The notes beneath the pieces were generated by a model that did no database searches, was not told the origin of the DNA, and was given only the letters and a program-made list of their open reading frames with translations. The translations under genes were made by a program, and so were the position numbers. From assembly GCA_003135435.1 (NCBI GenBank), contig PLBR01000057.1:2682-47442 (forward strand): 44,761 nucleotides of DNA, read 5' to 3'. The stretch comes from Nitrospira sp. GTDB lineage: Bacteria > Nitrospirota > Nitrospiria > Nitrospirales > Nitrospiraceae. The stretch's first letter is position 1. Every line of letters begins with the position of its first letter. This document shows, one piece after another, positions 24,746 to 32,411 of this stretch.

Positions 24746-25825
24746 CTAGGCGGGTAGAAAGAAAAAGGCGATCGCCAGCATCAGGTAGACACCGACTAAC
24801 ATTACGCCTTCCATCCAGTTCGATTCTCCGTCCATCGCCACGAATCCCACAATCAGGACCGAGATCGTCACCGCAGCCACCTCGAACGGTGTGAAGATCA
24901 GATCCAACGGCGTCCCAAAGAGATAACTGGCAAAGACGAGCAATGGTGCAACGAGCAACGCAATTTGCAGGCTAGATCCAACCGCAATGCCGTAAGCCAG
25001 GTCCATTTTATTTTTCAGCGCCACCATCACCGCCGTGGAATGTTCGGCCGCATTGCCCACCAGAGCGACCAGAATGACGCCGACAAAGACTTGCGTGAGC
25101 CCGAGCTTGTGCGAAGCAGATTCCATTGCCCCGACCAGAATCTCGCTCATCAGGGCCACGAGACAGGTCACCACGGTGAGCACTATAATCGAAGTGCGTT
25201 TGGTCCAGGGTTGTTCTCCGAGGTCCGAGGCATCATGGGCCTCTCCGGCAAATAGATGGTGGTGAGTCTTCAAGGTAAACAGCAGGCTTGCGATATAAAT
25301 AGCGAATAGTATGAATGATATTGTGAGGCTCAACTCTCGTTCAATCATGACGCCACGATCGGCAGCGGTGAAATGAAAGAGCGCAGGAATGATGAGCCCC
25401 ACAGCAGCCAGGAGCAGAAGACTGGCGCCCATTCCGGCAGCGGTTTGATTAAACTTCTGCCGCTCGTACTTCACCCCGCCGGCAAACATGGAGACCCCGA
25501 GAACGAGTAAGATGTTGCCCAGGATCGAGCCGGTCAGAGAGGCTTTGACGACATCGTGAAGGCCCTCGCGCAGAGCCACCAGTGCGATAATCAATTCCGC
25601 GGCATTGCCAAGCGAGGCATTGAGCAGCGCGCCGATGCCGGCACCGACATGGGTCGTCAAATGCTCGGTGGCTCGTCCCAACAGGCCCGCCAGCGGAATA
25701 ATGGCAAGTCCAGCCGACACAAAGACCAGCAATGGATCAGCTCGAAGGACTTCGAGCGCGATCGTCGCCGGGACAAAGATGAGTAGGAAATCGAGCCACG
25801 ACGTGAAGAGATATCGCACGCGCAA
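24746..25825 (-). CDS. Calcium/proton exchanger (CaCA/Cax family)
   Basis: An inner-membrane antiporter of about 359 residues with around 11 hydrophobic segments. Both halves carry the family alpha-repeat signature: [21 protein letters not shown] near residue 90 and [22 protein letters not shown] near 245. Between them is a His-containing loop ([17 protein letters not shown]), as in Cax proteins. It would export Ca2+ in exchange for protons. The start could be TTG 25825 or GTG 25819; no ATG is nearby. No adjacent gene has an obvious link. Confidence 0.93.
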   Translation of the reverse strand: MRVRYLFTSWLDFLLIFVPATIALEVLRADPLLVFVSAGLAIIPLAGLLGRATEHLTTHVGAGIGALLNASLGNAAELIIALVALREGLHDVVKASLTGSILGNILLVLGVSMFAGGVKYERQKFNQTAAGMGASLLLLAAVGLIIPALFHFTAADRGVMIERELSLTISFILFAIYIASLLFTLKTHHHLFAGEAHDASDLGEQPWTKRTSIIVLTVVTCLVALMSEILVGAMESASHKLGLTQVFVGVILVALVGNAAEHSTAVMVALKNKMDLAYGIAVGSSLQIALLVAPLLVFASYLFGTPLDLIFTPFEVAAVTISVLIVGFVAMDGESNWMEGVMLVGVYLMLAIAFFFLPA

Positions 25826-25853
25826 ACCCTAGCATGGCCGTGAAACTTTGTCG

Positions 25854-26534
25854 ATGAATCGACCCCGAGCACCCCACGCGCTGTTCTACCCCTTTCATCT
25901 ATGCCACCCGGATACCTTGGCGCGGCTTCTGGCTCGCTTTGCCACCGTCCATTTTCGCGACTTCATGGCACTGCAATTGACCCCCATGTCAGGGATGACG
26001 GCGTTCCAAGACCGGATGGGCATGAGCTTCCCGGACCTCATGCAGTCCGGACGCCTCGTCCAGGGCTATGACGTGAGTGGACCGCTTCCACTTACTGTGG
26101 CAGCTGCCATCGATCGCGACCTTCACGATCCTCTTTGGCGCGCCCGCTTTCACACGGCGCTTCGCCAGAACCGTCGTCTTCAACGTGGACTATTCGAGCC
26201 GTCCCACAGTCTTCGTATCGGCGACAGCCTCGTGCCAGGCCCTGCTGCACTCCTGCGCCTCATGGCCGACTCGTTCAGACAGCAGGCCTATGATCTGGGT
26301 CAGATGAGAGCGCTCTCGAAGAGGAGCGTCACCCTTGAAGAGGGGTACCACTTTGAATATGGACTCGCGCTCGTGAAGACATCCGCCTCACTCGTCTATA
26401 CGCAAACCCTCGCATTGGTACACCAGCTTCAACCGGTCACAGACTCCCCCGCTCATTTCGCGCTCTATGCGCAATCCTGCGTCCGAGAGAATTGGCCGAA
26501 AATCAACCACCTCCTCATCCGGGTAGGCTATTAA
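25854..26534 (+). CDS. Protein of unknown function
   Basis: About 226 residues from ATG 25854 (MNRPRAPHALFYPFHLCHPD); the track uses the TTG six bases earlier. The protein is rich in R, L and H with no membrane segment and no recognised motif. Segments such as FHLCHPDTLARLLARFATVHFRDF and LTLEEGYHFEYGLALVKTSASLVYTQTLAL suggest a helical fold. It is followed after 33 bases by the ClpS-like gene in the same direction. Confidence 0.65.
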   Translation: MNRPRAPHALFYPFHLCHPDTLARLLARFATVHFRDFMALQLTPMSGMTAFQDRMGMSFPDLMQSGRLVQGYDVSGPLPLTVAAAIDRDLHDPLWRARFHTALRQNRRLQRGLFEPSHSLRIGDSLVPGPAALLRLMADSFRQQAYDLGQMRALSKRSVTLEEGYHFEYGLALVKTSASLVYTQTLALVHQLQPVTDSPAHFALYAQSCVRENWPKINHLLIRVGY

Positions 26535-26567
26535 AAATTGCAACCAAGTCTGCTAGAATTCGTCCCC

Positions 26568-26864
26568 ATGGCCGGCACGAAAACCCCCTTCGCACCCCCC
26601 GTCCCGACAGAGACCACCAGCATCGGCACAGATACCGGGCTCGACGCGCGTGTGATCGTGTTCAATTGCGAGTGTCATACGTATGAGCAAGTCATTGCGC
26701 TCTTCTGCCAATACATCCCAGGCATGACCAGCCCGAAAGCCTTCGAGCTGGCGTGGAAGATCGATCATGATGGCGAAGCCATCGTGTTTGCGGGTGCGCT
26801 GGAACAAGCGGAAGAGATCACGGCAAAACTTGCGGGAGGGGGACTACGAGTGGCCGTGCAATAA
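26568..26864 (+). CDS. ClpS-like adaptor protein
   Basis: Start ATG 26568 (MAGTKTPFAPPVPTET) gives 98 residues with an extended N-terminus followed by a ClpS-type core: ARVIVFNCECHTYEQVIALFCQYIPGMTSPKAFELAWKIDHDGEAIVFAGALEQAEEITAKL. ClpS delivers N-degron substrates to ClpAP. The substrate-pocket Asn (FN) and a His (DHDG) are kept, but the usual NDD is NCE and the helix is shortened. No clpA is adjacent. It may be a divergent paralogue with altered specificity. Confidence 0.7.
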   Translation: MAGTKTPFAPPVPTETTSIGTDTGLDARVIVFNCECHTYEQVIALFCQYIPGMTSPKAFELAWKIDHDGEAIVFAGALEQAEEITAKLAGGGLRVAVQ

Positions 26865-26875
26865 TCGCAGCGTGG

Positions 26876-27268
26876 CTACTTCTTGCGTTTCTTTGCTGCT
26901 GCTTTGGCTGGCAGAACTTTGGGCTTGGACTTTAGCTTGGGCTTAGCCTTTGCCTTCGAGATGGCAGGATGGGCTGCGGTTTTCGCAGGTGCGCGTTTCG
27001 CTGGAGCAGGCTTCGCAGGCGCAGTCTTCTTACCGTGGCTCCCCGATCCACCCTTCACGGGTTTCCCTTCAGCGAGCTGAGCCTGAAGTTTGTGCGTTGC
27101 AGATGTTTTATTCAGCTTCTGAACCATATCGCCACTATGGATTCGCACTTGATAGAGCTCTAAGAGCTTGGCAATGGCCTTCTGATCGCCTTTCTTTGCG
27201 GCATTCAGCAACCGGCGGCGATGATTCATCTCTTCTTCTTCGGTATGGGAAGCAGCCAGTCGTTCCAT
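26876..27268 (-). CDS. Histone-H1-like basic protein
   Basis: Start ATG 27268 has AAAGGACGGAC upstream. Residues 1-70 are a helical region (MNHRRRLLNAAKKGDQKAIAKLLELYQ), resembling a short ankyrin/SAP-like helical pair. The second half is a lysine/alanine/proline tail (APAKPAPAKRAPAKTAAHP and similar) like bacterial histone H1-type proteins. I infer non-specific DNA or RNA binding. The product is 130 residues. Confidence 0.7.
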   Translation of the reverse strand: MERLAASHTEEEEMNHRRRLLNAAKKGDQKAIAKLLELYQVRIHSGDMVQKLNKTSATHKLQAQLAEGKPVKGGSGSHGKKTAPAKPAPAKRAPAKTAAHPAISKAKAKPKLKSKPKVLPAKAAAKKRKK

Positions 27269-27376
27269 GTCCGTCCTTTCGTTCTACGTGGGCATAGGGC
27301 CCTCGCAGGGCGCAGTATACCCGAAATGTTCAATTTTTTCTAGCGCCTAAGTATGGGCTCAAGAGGGTAACCGCAC

Positions 27377-27460
27377 GAGACAGGCGGGACGAGCCTGGTT
27401 TGTCTGGCTCACCTGGTTTCTCTAGTTGATCTGGTTCAACCAAGTAAACGAGATACACCA
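27377..27460. repeat. TGGT/ACCA-type repeat, copy B
   Basis: A T/G-rich left arm (CCTGGTTTGTCTGGCTCACC, CTGGTTTCTC, GATCTGGTTCAACC) runs into an A/C-rich arm (AAGTAAACGAGATACACCA). The intergenic stretch 27269-27575 otherwise holds no gene. Confidence 0.7.
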
Positions 27461-27575
27461 AAAAAACTAACGCAACCAGCTCGGGTCGAGAGCTTGGGAG
27501 CGCTTGTGGCACGTTTCACCTCAAGCGTATAATGCACCGCTAATTCGATAATTCGATTCACGAAGGAGATCATCA

Positions 27576-28250
27576 ATGGAACATCAGAAGCAGAATCAGC
27601 CGACCGTCGCCGACGACCCGAAGGCTCGCGAGATACTTCGGCAAGCATTCGAAAAGACTTCGCGCTGGCACAAAGACTTTACGGGGTTCACGGCCGACCT
27701 GACCGTGAATGTGAACGGCAAAGAAACCAGCGGCCCCGTCATGGTGAAGGGCCCTCGCGAAGTATCAGTTCAACTGGGAGAGGCCGACGTGCAGAAGTGG
27801 GCACAGGAACAGCTCGGCATGATCGCGGTGCACCGTGGCCCAAGAACCTTCGAAGAATCGGACGGCAAGTATTTATTGACCATGGAAGAAGACGGGCACC
27901 CGTTCGGCACGAAACTGATCATCCACGGGTCGAACTCGTTTTATCGCGTCAAAGACAATCGCATCACCCAGATCAATCGCACCATGGCGCACCCGGGCAT
28001 GACCCCCTTTGCCTTTACGATCAACGTCGAAGAAAGCTCCGTCACCCAGGATCAGAAGAACCTAACGACGAAGTACTGCGTGTACTACTATTCACCCACC
28101 GACGGGAAGCTGAACAACGTGGAAAGCTTCACCGACACCCATGTCCGCATCGGATCATCGGACTTACCGGCCACCCGCAGGATCATTACATACGAAAACG
28201 GAGGAGTGATCGTGAAGAACCTGACGTTCACGAATCACAAACTGATCTAA
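27576..28250 (+). CDS. DUF3386 family protein
   Basis: 224 residues; GAAGGAG lies 8 bases before the ATG. The sequence matches the DUF3386 layout: AREILRQAFEKTSRWHKDFTGFTADLTVNVNGKE, GKYLLTMEEDGHPFGTKLIIHGSNSFYRVKDNRITQINR, and a terminal TRRIITYENGGVIVKNLTFTNHKL. The family is known in cyanobacteria and Nitrospirota without an assigned function; the fold is probably a beta-sandwich for a hydrophobic ligand (inference). It is followed 2 bases later by the DUF5069 gene. Confidence 0.85.
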   Translation: MEHQKQNQPTVADDPKAREILRQAFEKTSRWHKDFTGFTADLTVNVNGKETSGPVMVKGPREVSVQLGEADVQKWAQEQLGMIAVHRGPRTFEESDGKYLLTMEEDGHPFGTKLIIHGSNSFYRVKDNRITQINRTMAHPGMTPFAFTINVEESSVTQDQKNLTTKYCVYYYSPTDGKLNNVESFTDTHVRIGSSDLPATRRIITYENGGVIVKNLTFTNHKLI

Positions 28251-28252
28251 CG

Positions 28253-28684
28253 ATGGATTTGCGAACCAGCTTTCCTCGCAGCATGCGCGTGAAGATGGAA
28301 GGGTATGTCCATCTCGCGCGCATGATCGATAAGTGTCGCGCAGTGCTGGCCGGTACCGAAGGCGAATACATCTACCCCTGCCCCATGGATGACCGGCTCA
28401 TGGAATTCGCAGGAATCACGGCCGACCAGTTCACCACAGCCGTCAAAGCCAATCCATCAGACGACACAGTGGCGAAATGGTTTACCCAGAGGGCGAAGGT
28501 GCACCCTCCAGCCGAATTCGAAGCATGGAACCGAATGATGCTGAATCGCGGGCCCAGCACTTCCAAGAAGCAGGAATACTTCAACAAGCTCAGAGACGCC
28601 GTCGATCCCTCCCGCACCGACCTCACTGCCTGGTCAGACCTGCAAGATCTGGAAGAAGGCCGAATGGTACCGAGACTTTCGTAA
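28253..28684 (+). CDS. DUF5069 family protein
   Basis: The track shows this only as the C-terminal part of a longer ORF in another frame of the previous gene. From ATG 28253 the product is 143 residues: MDLRTSFPRSMRVKMEGYVHLARMIDKCRAVLAGTEGEYIYPCPMDDRLMEFAGI, which is the DUF5069 signature (L.....PRS......G...L.R..DK.RA...G....Y...C..D...L). Function unknown. It is probably co-transcribed with DUF3386. Confidence 0.85.
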   Translation: MDLRTSFPRSMRVKMEGYVHLARMIDKCRAVLAGTEGEYIYPCPMDDRLMEFAGITADQFTTAVKANPSDDTVAKWFTQRAKVHPPAEFEAWNRMMLNRGPSTSKKQEYFNKLRDAVDPSRTDLTAWSDLQDLEEGRMVPRLS

Positions 28685-29151
28685 CCTACGCCGGGGCTTT
28701 CAGGATCTTGCGCAATAAATTGACCATGGCGATGCACGTCCGATCAATGATCCACGCTTTAGCTTTAGTCGAATGCAGGCGCGCCAATCTCCGCGCTTAA
28801 ACAGAAACGCCAGAGGCTGATGGATTGATTGCTGACGAACGAGCGCTCGCCGGACTGACGATCGCGGTGCAGGAATCGACTGCGGCACACCTCTATGCCG
28901 AGGCGAACGTAACAGCGAGCCGGCTGGTGTCGTGCGAGTCCTTACCGGCTACGTTTGAGTCTGCCGATGCCGCCACCGATCCTGTTATCGACGTCAACCT
29001 GGGAGCGGGGCCGGCCCTTGAACTTATGGCTGATGTGGGTGCGAAAGGATTGGAGACTTCTGCCGTTCGGCGTGGAAAAGTTGGTTATGCAAATCGATCA
29101 GGGCACGTGTAGAGTAGAGCCAGCTCGCTGAGGGGAAAGAACGGAGGCTAC
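28685..29151. other. Stretch without a supported gene
   Basis: The track ORF at 28825-29112 (95 residues) has plausible composition (rich in A, E, S) but no ribosome-binding site and no recognisable family, so I do not call it. I see no RNA gene or strong hairpin here. GAGGGGAAAGAACGGAGG before 29152 is the ribosome-binding region of the next gene. Confidence 0.5.
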
Positions 29152-29919
29152 ATGAAGAAGGTTTGGATCGCCTTGACCGCAGTACTCGTCACGTTCGTCA
29201 CGATCCAGTTCGTCCTGCCGCCATCGGGTTGGGCTGTTGAGCGTGTAGAGGCGGAAGAGACCGCTCGATTATTGGCCAAGTTGCTCAAGGCCGGCCGATC
29301 GGTCATCGAGCATAATCAACTGTTGATTGACGATCAACAGAAGGGAGACAAGGGATTTACGCCCGAGGTATTTGAACAGCAACTCATTCAAGAATTTCGC
29401 CAACAGACCGGCCTTGATCTCTCGAAGCTCCAAAGCGCACCTGCGTCTATCGCGGTGCCACCTCTGGCTAAAGAATTGTTGCCGGCCTTCGTGCTCGTCA
29501 GCAAGGAAGTGATCCGTGATGCCCAGGGTGTGATCAATCAACGGGGGATCGGATACAAGAACTTTATCCCAGCCACCTATGGCAGCCAGGCTGCCGCACG
29601 TTTTTCCAAACAATCGCATGTCAGACTGAAGCAAACCACCTTACAACCACGCAATCCCAAGAATGAGCCGGACGACTACGAAGCCTCAGTGCTGAAATGG
29701 CTGTCAGGACGCCCGCGAGCCGAAGCGTATGTGAGCGAACTCACCGATCACGGCCAGACACTGCGAGTTGTAATGCCAATCTATTACGTCACCGCTTGTT
29801 TGGCCTGCCACGGTGAGCCCAAAGGCGACCTCGATATCTCCGGCTATCCCAAGGAAGGGGCCCACGAGGGAGACCTGGCCGGAGCCATCACAGTTGCGAC
29901 CCCCTTGAGCCTCCGCTGA
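29152..29919 (+). CDS. DUF3365 (Tll0287-like) heme protein
   Basis: 255 residues. A signal peptide or anchor (VWIALTAVLVTFVTIQFVLPP) puts the rest in the periplasm. The DUF3365 block is clear: FVLVSKEVIRDAQG, IGYKNFIPATYGSQAAARFSKQS, LKQTTLQPRNPKNEPDDYEASVLKWL, and ITYVTA-CLACHGEPKGDLDISGYPKEGAHEGDLAGAITVATPL. CLACH is a CxxCH heme-c attachment site. The family includes heme-based redox or gas sensors. No kinase or cyclase domain is attached here, so it may be a free periplasmic sensor or electron carrier. Start codon is preceded by GGAGG. Confidence 0.85.
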   Translation: MKKVWIALTAVLVTFVTIQFVLPPSGWAVERVEAEETARLLAKLLKAGRSVIEHNQLLIDDQQKGDKGFTPEVFEQQLIQEFRQQTGLDLSKLQSAPASIAVPPLAKELLPAFVLVSKEVIRDAQGVINQRGIGYKNFIPATYGSQAAARFSKQSHVRLKQTTLQPRNPKNEPDDYEASVLKWLSGRPRAEAYVSELTDHGQTLRVVMPIYYVTACLACHGEPKGDLDISGYPKEGAHEGDLAGAITVATPLSLR

Positions 29920-30196
29920 ACGAGAAGCGCTGCAGCCCTTGTACGTATTTCGTGACCTTGATAGGTCCCTTAATACGATTGTACCGCGCTATGTGGGGGG
30001 GGAAGCAGCCGTTCCCCTGCCCTATCATTCTTCGAAATTGCTCTACCCATAGCAGTCTGGATAGATGATGACGCCTCCTTCACAGCTTGCTGCGTGTGTC
30101 TGTCTATTCTGCGCAGCGGTGGTCGATGGCTTGGGAATGCACACCTGATCACACCTCTTGTTAGGATTTCCGTCAGGCCTCCCATGCGCAATCGAC

Positions 30197-30403
30197 TCAG
30201 CGGTCAAGGGAGCAGCCAGCGACTGGGAGTCGTGGTACCTTTGACGACAGACGGCGTATCGGGTGATTCCGATTGGCCAGGATCATGGCATCCTCGATAT
30301 TGCCGCAGTTCAGACAGCGCACAGCTTTGAACCGTTCGATCGCACCATGGGGATCTGAGGTCTGCTCCGGCACCACAAACCCGTTACATCGTGCACAGTG
30401 CAT
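30197..30403 (-). CDS. Small zinc-ribbon protein
   Basis: The track start at 30631 is too early. From ATG 30403, with GGAGAGG upstream, the 68 residues read MHCARCNGFVVPEQTSDPHG, then FKAVRCLNCGNIEDAMILANR, giving a two-knuckle CxxC...CxxC zinc ribbon. The C-terminus is basic. Similar short zinc-ribbon proteins are often regulators or ribosome-associated; no specific function can be given. It is downstream of the helical small gene at 30750 in the same direction. 29920-30196 holds nothing I can call. Confidence 0.7.
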   Translation of the reverse strand: MHCARCNGFVVPEQTSDPHGAIERFKAVRCLNCGNIEDAMILANRNHPIRRLSSKVPRLPVAGCSLDR

Positions 30404-30501
30404 AATCGCCTCTCCGTGAGCGCCTCGTCCACACCACTGCCTGTTCGACGGTCTATGCTGGCGATCTCTCCCAAGTGACATTAGATCGAGACACTGTTCG
30501 T

Positions 30502-30750
30502 TCACGTGGTCCCCTCGTCGGTTCGCACGATTTCTTCCTGTGCACAGATCTCGTAATCCCAGAGAAGCGGAATCAGAACCACGAGGTCTTTCTCCTGTAG
30601 GTGGTGCAGTACCTGAAACAGCGTCTGCCATGTGGACTGAGGAAATGCGTGCGAGAGCATGGTGAAGGTCAGCCTGCGACGCTGCAACACAAAGCGATGA
30701 ACGGCGTCCTCAATGTCTTGCGTCATGACGGAAGTCATATGACCGGCCAT
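30502..30750 (-). CDS. Small winged-helix-like protein, paralogue 1
   Basis: The track extends to 31143, but that would cross a sigma-54 promoter and the IS end. I choose ATG 30750 (MAGHMTSVMTQDIEDAV), with 30738 or 30726 as alternatives. About 82 residues: QDIEDAVHRFVLQRRRLTFTMLSHAF, then STWQTLFQVLHHLQEKDLVVLIP. This helix-helix-(W)Q..F....L....L pattern also occurs in the proteins at 34370 and 39948 and resembles a small winged-helix fold. A good -24/-12 promoter at 30795-30810 faces it. Confidence 0.7.
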   Translation of the reverse strand: MAGHMTSVMTQDIEDAVHRFVLQRRRLTFTMLSHAFPQSTWQTLFQVLHHLQEKDLVVLIPLLWDYEICAQEEIVRTDEGTT

Positions 30751-30794
30751 CCTTGTTCCCGACCCCCCACAAGAAGAACTTCTCTCGGCAACTC

Positions 30795-30810
30795 TGCAAA
30801 ACTTAGTCCG
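30795..30810 (-). promoter_or_regulatory. Sigma-54 promoter for the small gene at 30750
   Basis: On the minus strand CGGACT-AAGTT-TTGCA: GG and GC are exactly 10 bases apart, with TTGCA intact. It lies about 45 bases before the start codon. Confidence 0.7.
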
Positions 30811-30935
30811 TCTTAATACGAGTCCTGTGCCGCGTGCTGCGCGAGGCGTAACTATCCGACTGAAGTAGTCAAATAGGGAGATTCCTCGGCGCGTTACGCG
30901 CGACACACTTTCCTGCAGGCTCCCTTCTCCTGTTA

Positions 30936-30960
30936 TTTCGCACCGTGCGGGCTGTGCGGA
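30936..30960. promoter_or_regulatory. Palindromic activator site between divergent sigma-54 promoters
   Basis: TTTCGCACCGTGCGG contains the palindrome CGCAC-C-GTGCG (30939-30949), followed by a half-site TGTGCGG. It lies about 90-145 bases from both sigma-54 promoters, a normal enhancer distance. The same palindrome occurs at 34192 and 41299. Confidence 0.65.
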
Positions 30961-31028
30961 TTCGCTCAATTCCAACCTTGGTCCCACACCGGACAAGTGG
31001 TTTTGCTTTCCCCGCCGCCGTTCTCGGA

Positions 31029-31044
31029 CGGCATTGTCCTTGCT
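31029..31044 (+). promoter_or_regulatory. Sigma-54 promoter, originally for the porin gene
   Basis: CGGCAT-TGTCC-TTGCT has GG and GC 10 bases apart. The IS target starts at its end. Without the IS it would lie about 50 bases before the porin ribosome-binding site. Confidence 0.7.
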
Positions 31045-31060
31045 ATACCCCTCTTCATTC
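31044..31060. repeat. Left target-site duplication of the IS
   Basis: TATACCCCTCTTCATTC is identical to 32362-32378 and directly abuts the IS ends. Confidence 0.9.
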
Positions 31061-32361
31061 CACTGCTGTCCAAGATAGCCGAGATCGGTTGGAAGCCCCC
31101 TTGATTTGATGCGGCTTTCGGACAGACAATGATGGATTTTCAAGATCGTGCCTCCTTGTGCTGTCCAAGATCAAGCGAAGGCCAAGATGGCCTGGGGGTT
31201 GTCCTGCGGAGCGGGCGGTGTGGCGAAGGGTTTGTCGAGCCAGGCCATCAGATCGCGATGGATGAACAGATTCAGGCGCAGCAGCGCCACGAGATTAGCC
31301 AGACTCCAGCCGAAACGGGAGGACAGTTGCAGATAGCGCAGCAACAGCCTCGAGATCAATGCCGTCCACATCTGGGTCTTGACCGCGTTCGCCGAGGTGC
31401 CGACGAAGGTTTTGATCTTCAGGTTCTGCTTGAGCGCCTTGAAGAACAGCTCAATCTGCCAGCGATCCTTGTAGATCGCTGCAATGGTGCTGGCGCCGAG
31501 GCCGTGGTGGTGAGTCAGGCATACCAGTCTGTCCCCAGTGTCTTCACGGACGGCCTCGATGCGGCGCAGCAGATGCGGGCATTTTTCCTGTGCGCCCGTG
31601 CCAGTCAGGCGGATGGTCTGATCCTTGAGCATGTTCCGGTTCTGCGGCGGTTCGCGCTCCTCGACCACCTCGAACTGGGTATTGTCCTTCATGCGGGTGA
31701 CGAAGCACACGCCGGAATCAGTCCATTCGGCGAACAGCCGGTAGTCGTTGTAGTCCCGGTCATCAACCACGATGGTGCCGGGTGCGAAGGCTCTTTGCCA
31801 GGCAGCCTTGACGTCGGCGACTGTACCGTCAGTCACCAGGCCGACGCACGGCAGATAGCCGTCGTGGTCGAGCACCAGGTGCAGCTTGACCGCACCCTTG
31901 GTGCGGCGGTACTTCGCCCAATCATACAGCGACAGGCACAGGTCGATCACGGTCGAATCGAGGTTGACCAGCTTGTTCTTGAAGCGGAATTTCTTTTTGC
32001 CCATGGCTTTAGCCGCCACGATGTCGAACAGCCCGTAGAACACCTTCTCGAACAGTTCCCACGGACGGTGGCCATTGGCGTAGGACAGCGACGAGCGGGC
32101 CGGGGCTTCGATGCCCAGATGGGCCAGCATGGCGACGAACTGGCTCCAGCTCGATAAGCCCTTGCTGCGATATTCGGCACCCGTCTCTTTGACGATGCGC
32201 TCGAAGTCGGTGCGCGGGATGCGCTTGAGTATCTGGCTGAACATCCTGCATGATACTTTCACGTTGGGTCTCCTTCGGTCGGGTGCAGGTGGGTTTGACG
32301 ATTCACCGACACCCTACACCTTCGGATGACCCAACGTCATAAGCTGTTTTGGACAAGAGTG
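31061..32361. mobile_element. IS4-family insertion sequence (IS4Sa-like ends)
   Basis: The 1,301-bp element has imperfect terminal inverted repeats beginning CACTGCTGTCCAAGATAGC and CACTCTTGTCCAAAACAGC, flanked by an exact 17-bp direct repeat. It encodes one intact transposase. Ends starting CAC fit the IS4Sa group as I recall it; the 17-bp duplication is longer than the 8-13 bp usual for the family. Confidence 0.9.
31171..32262 (-). CDS. IS4-family transposase
   Basis: 363 residues, apparently intact. After an N-terminal helical part (MFSQILKRIPRTDFERIVKE) the DDE core has the first Asp in NLDSTVIDLCLSLYDWAKYR, the second in IVVDDRDYND, and the Glu in YKDRWQIELFFKALKQ, which also satisfies the Y(2)R(3)E(6)K signature of IS4 transposases. 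KYRRTKGAVKLHLVLDHDGYLP is the usual block following the first Asp. The long plus-strand ORF at 31129-32157 is its antisense shadow. Confidence 0.95.
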   Translation of the reverse strand: MKVSCRMFSQILKRIPRTDFERIVKETGAEYRSKGLSSWSQFVAMLAHLGIEAPARSSLSYANGHRPWELFEKVFYGLFDIVAAKAMGKKKFRFKNKLVNLDSTVIDLCLSLYDWAKYRRTKGAVKLHLVLDHDGYLPCVGLVTDGTVADVKAAWQRAFAPGTIVVDDRDYNDYRLFAEWTDSGVCFVTRMKDNTQFEVVEEREPPQNRNMLKDQTIRLTGTGAQEKCPHLLRRIEAVREDTGDRLVCLTHHHGLGASTIAAIYKDRWQIELFFKALKQNLKIKTFVGTSANAVKTQMWTALISRLLLRYLQLSSRFGWSLANLVALLRLNLFIHRDLMAWLDKPFATPPAPQDNPQAILAFA

Positions 32362-32378
32362 TATACCCCTCTTCATTC
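32362..32378. repeat. Right target-site duplication of the IS
   Basis: TATACCCCTCTTCATTC, identical to 31044-31060. It lies 33 bases before the porin start codon. Confidence 0.9.
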
Positions 32379-32411
32379 ATATCAAGCACAAGTCAAATCG
32401 GCGGAGGGAAA

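Noticed and set aside
28825-29112. 95-residue ORF
   Set aside because: No ribosome-binding site, no recognised family and no conserved context.
30751-31143. Long N-terminal extension of the ORF ending at 30502
   Set aside because: It would read through the sigma-54 promoter, the palindrome and the IS end; the composition is not protein-like.
31129-32157. 342-residue plus-strand ORF
   Set aside because: Antisense to the intact IS4 transposase, which has its full catalytic motif.
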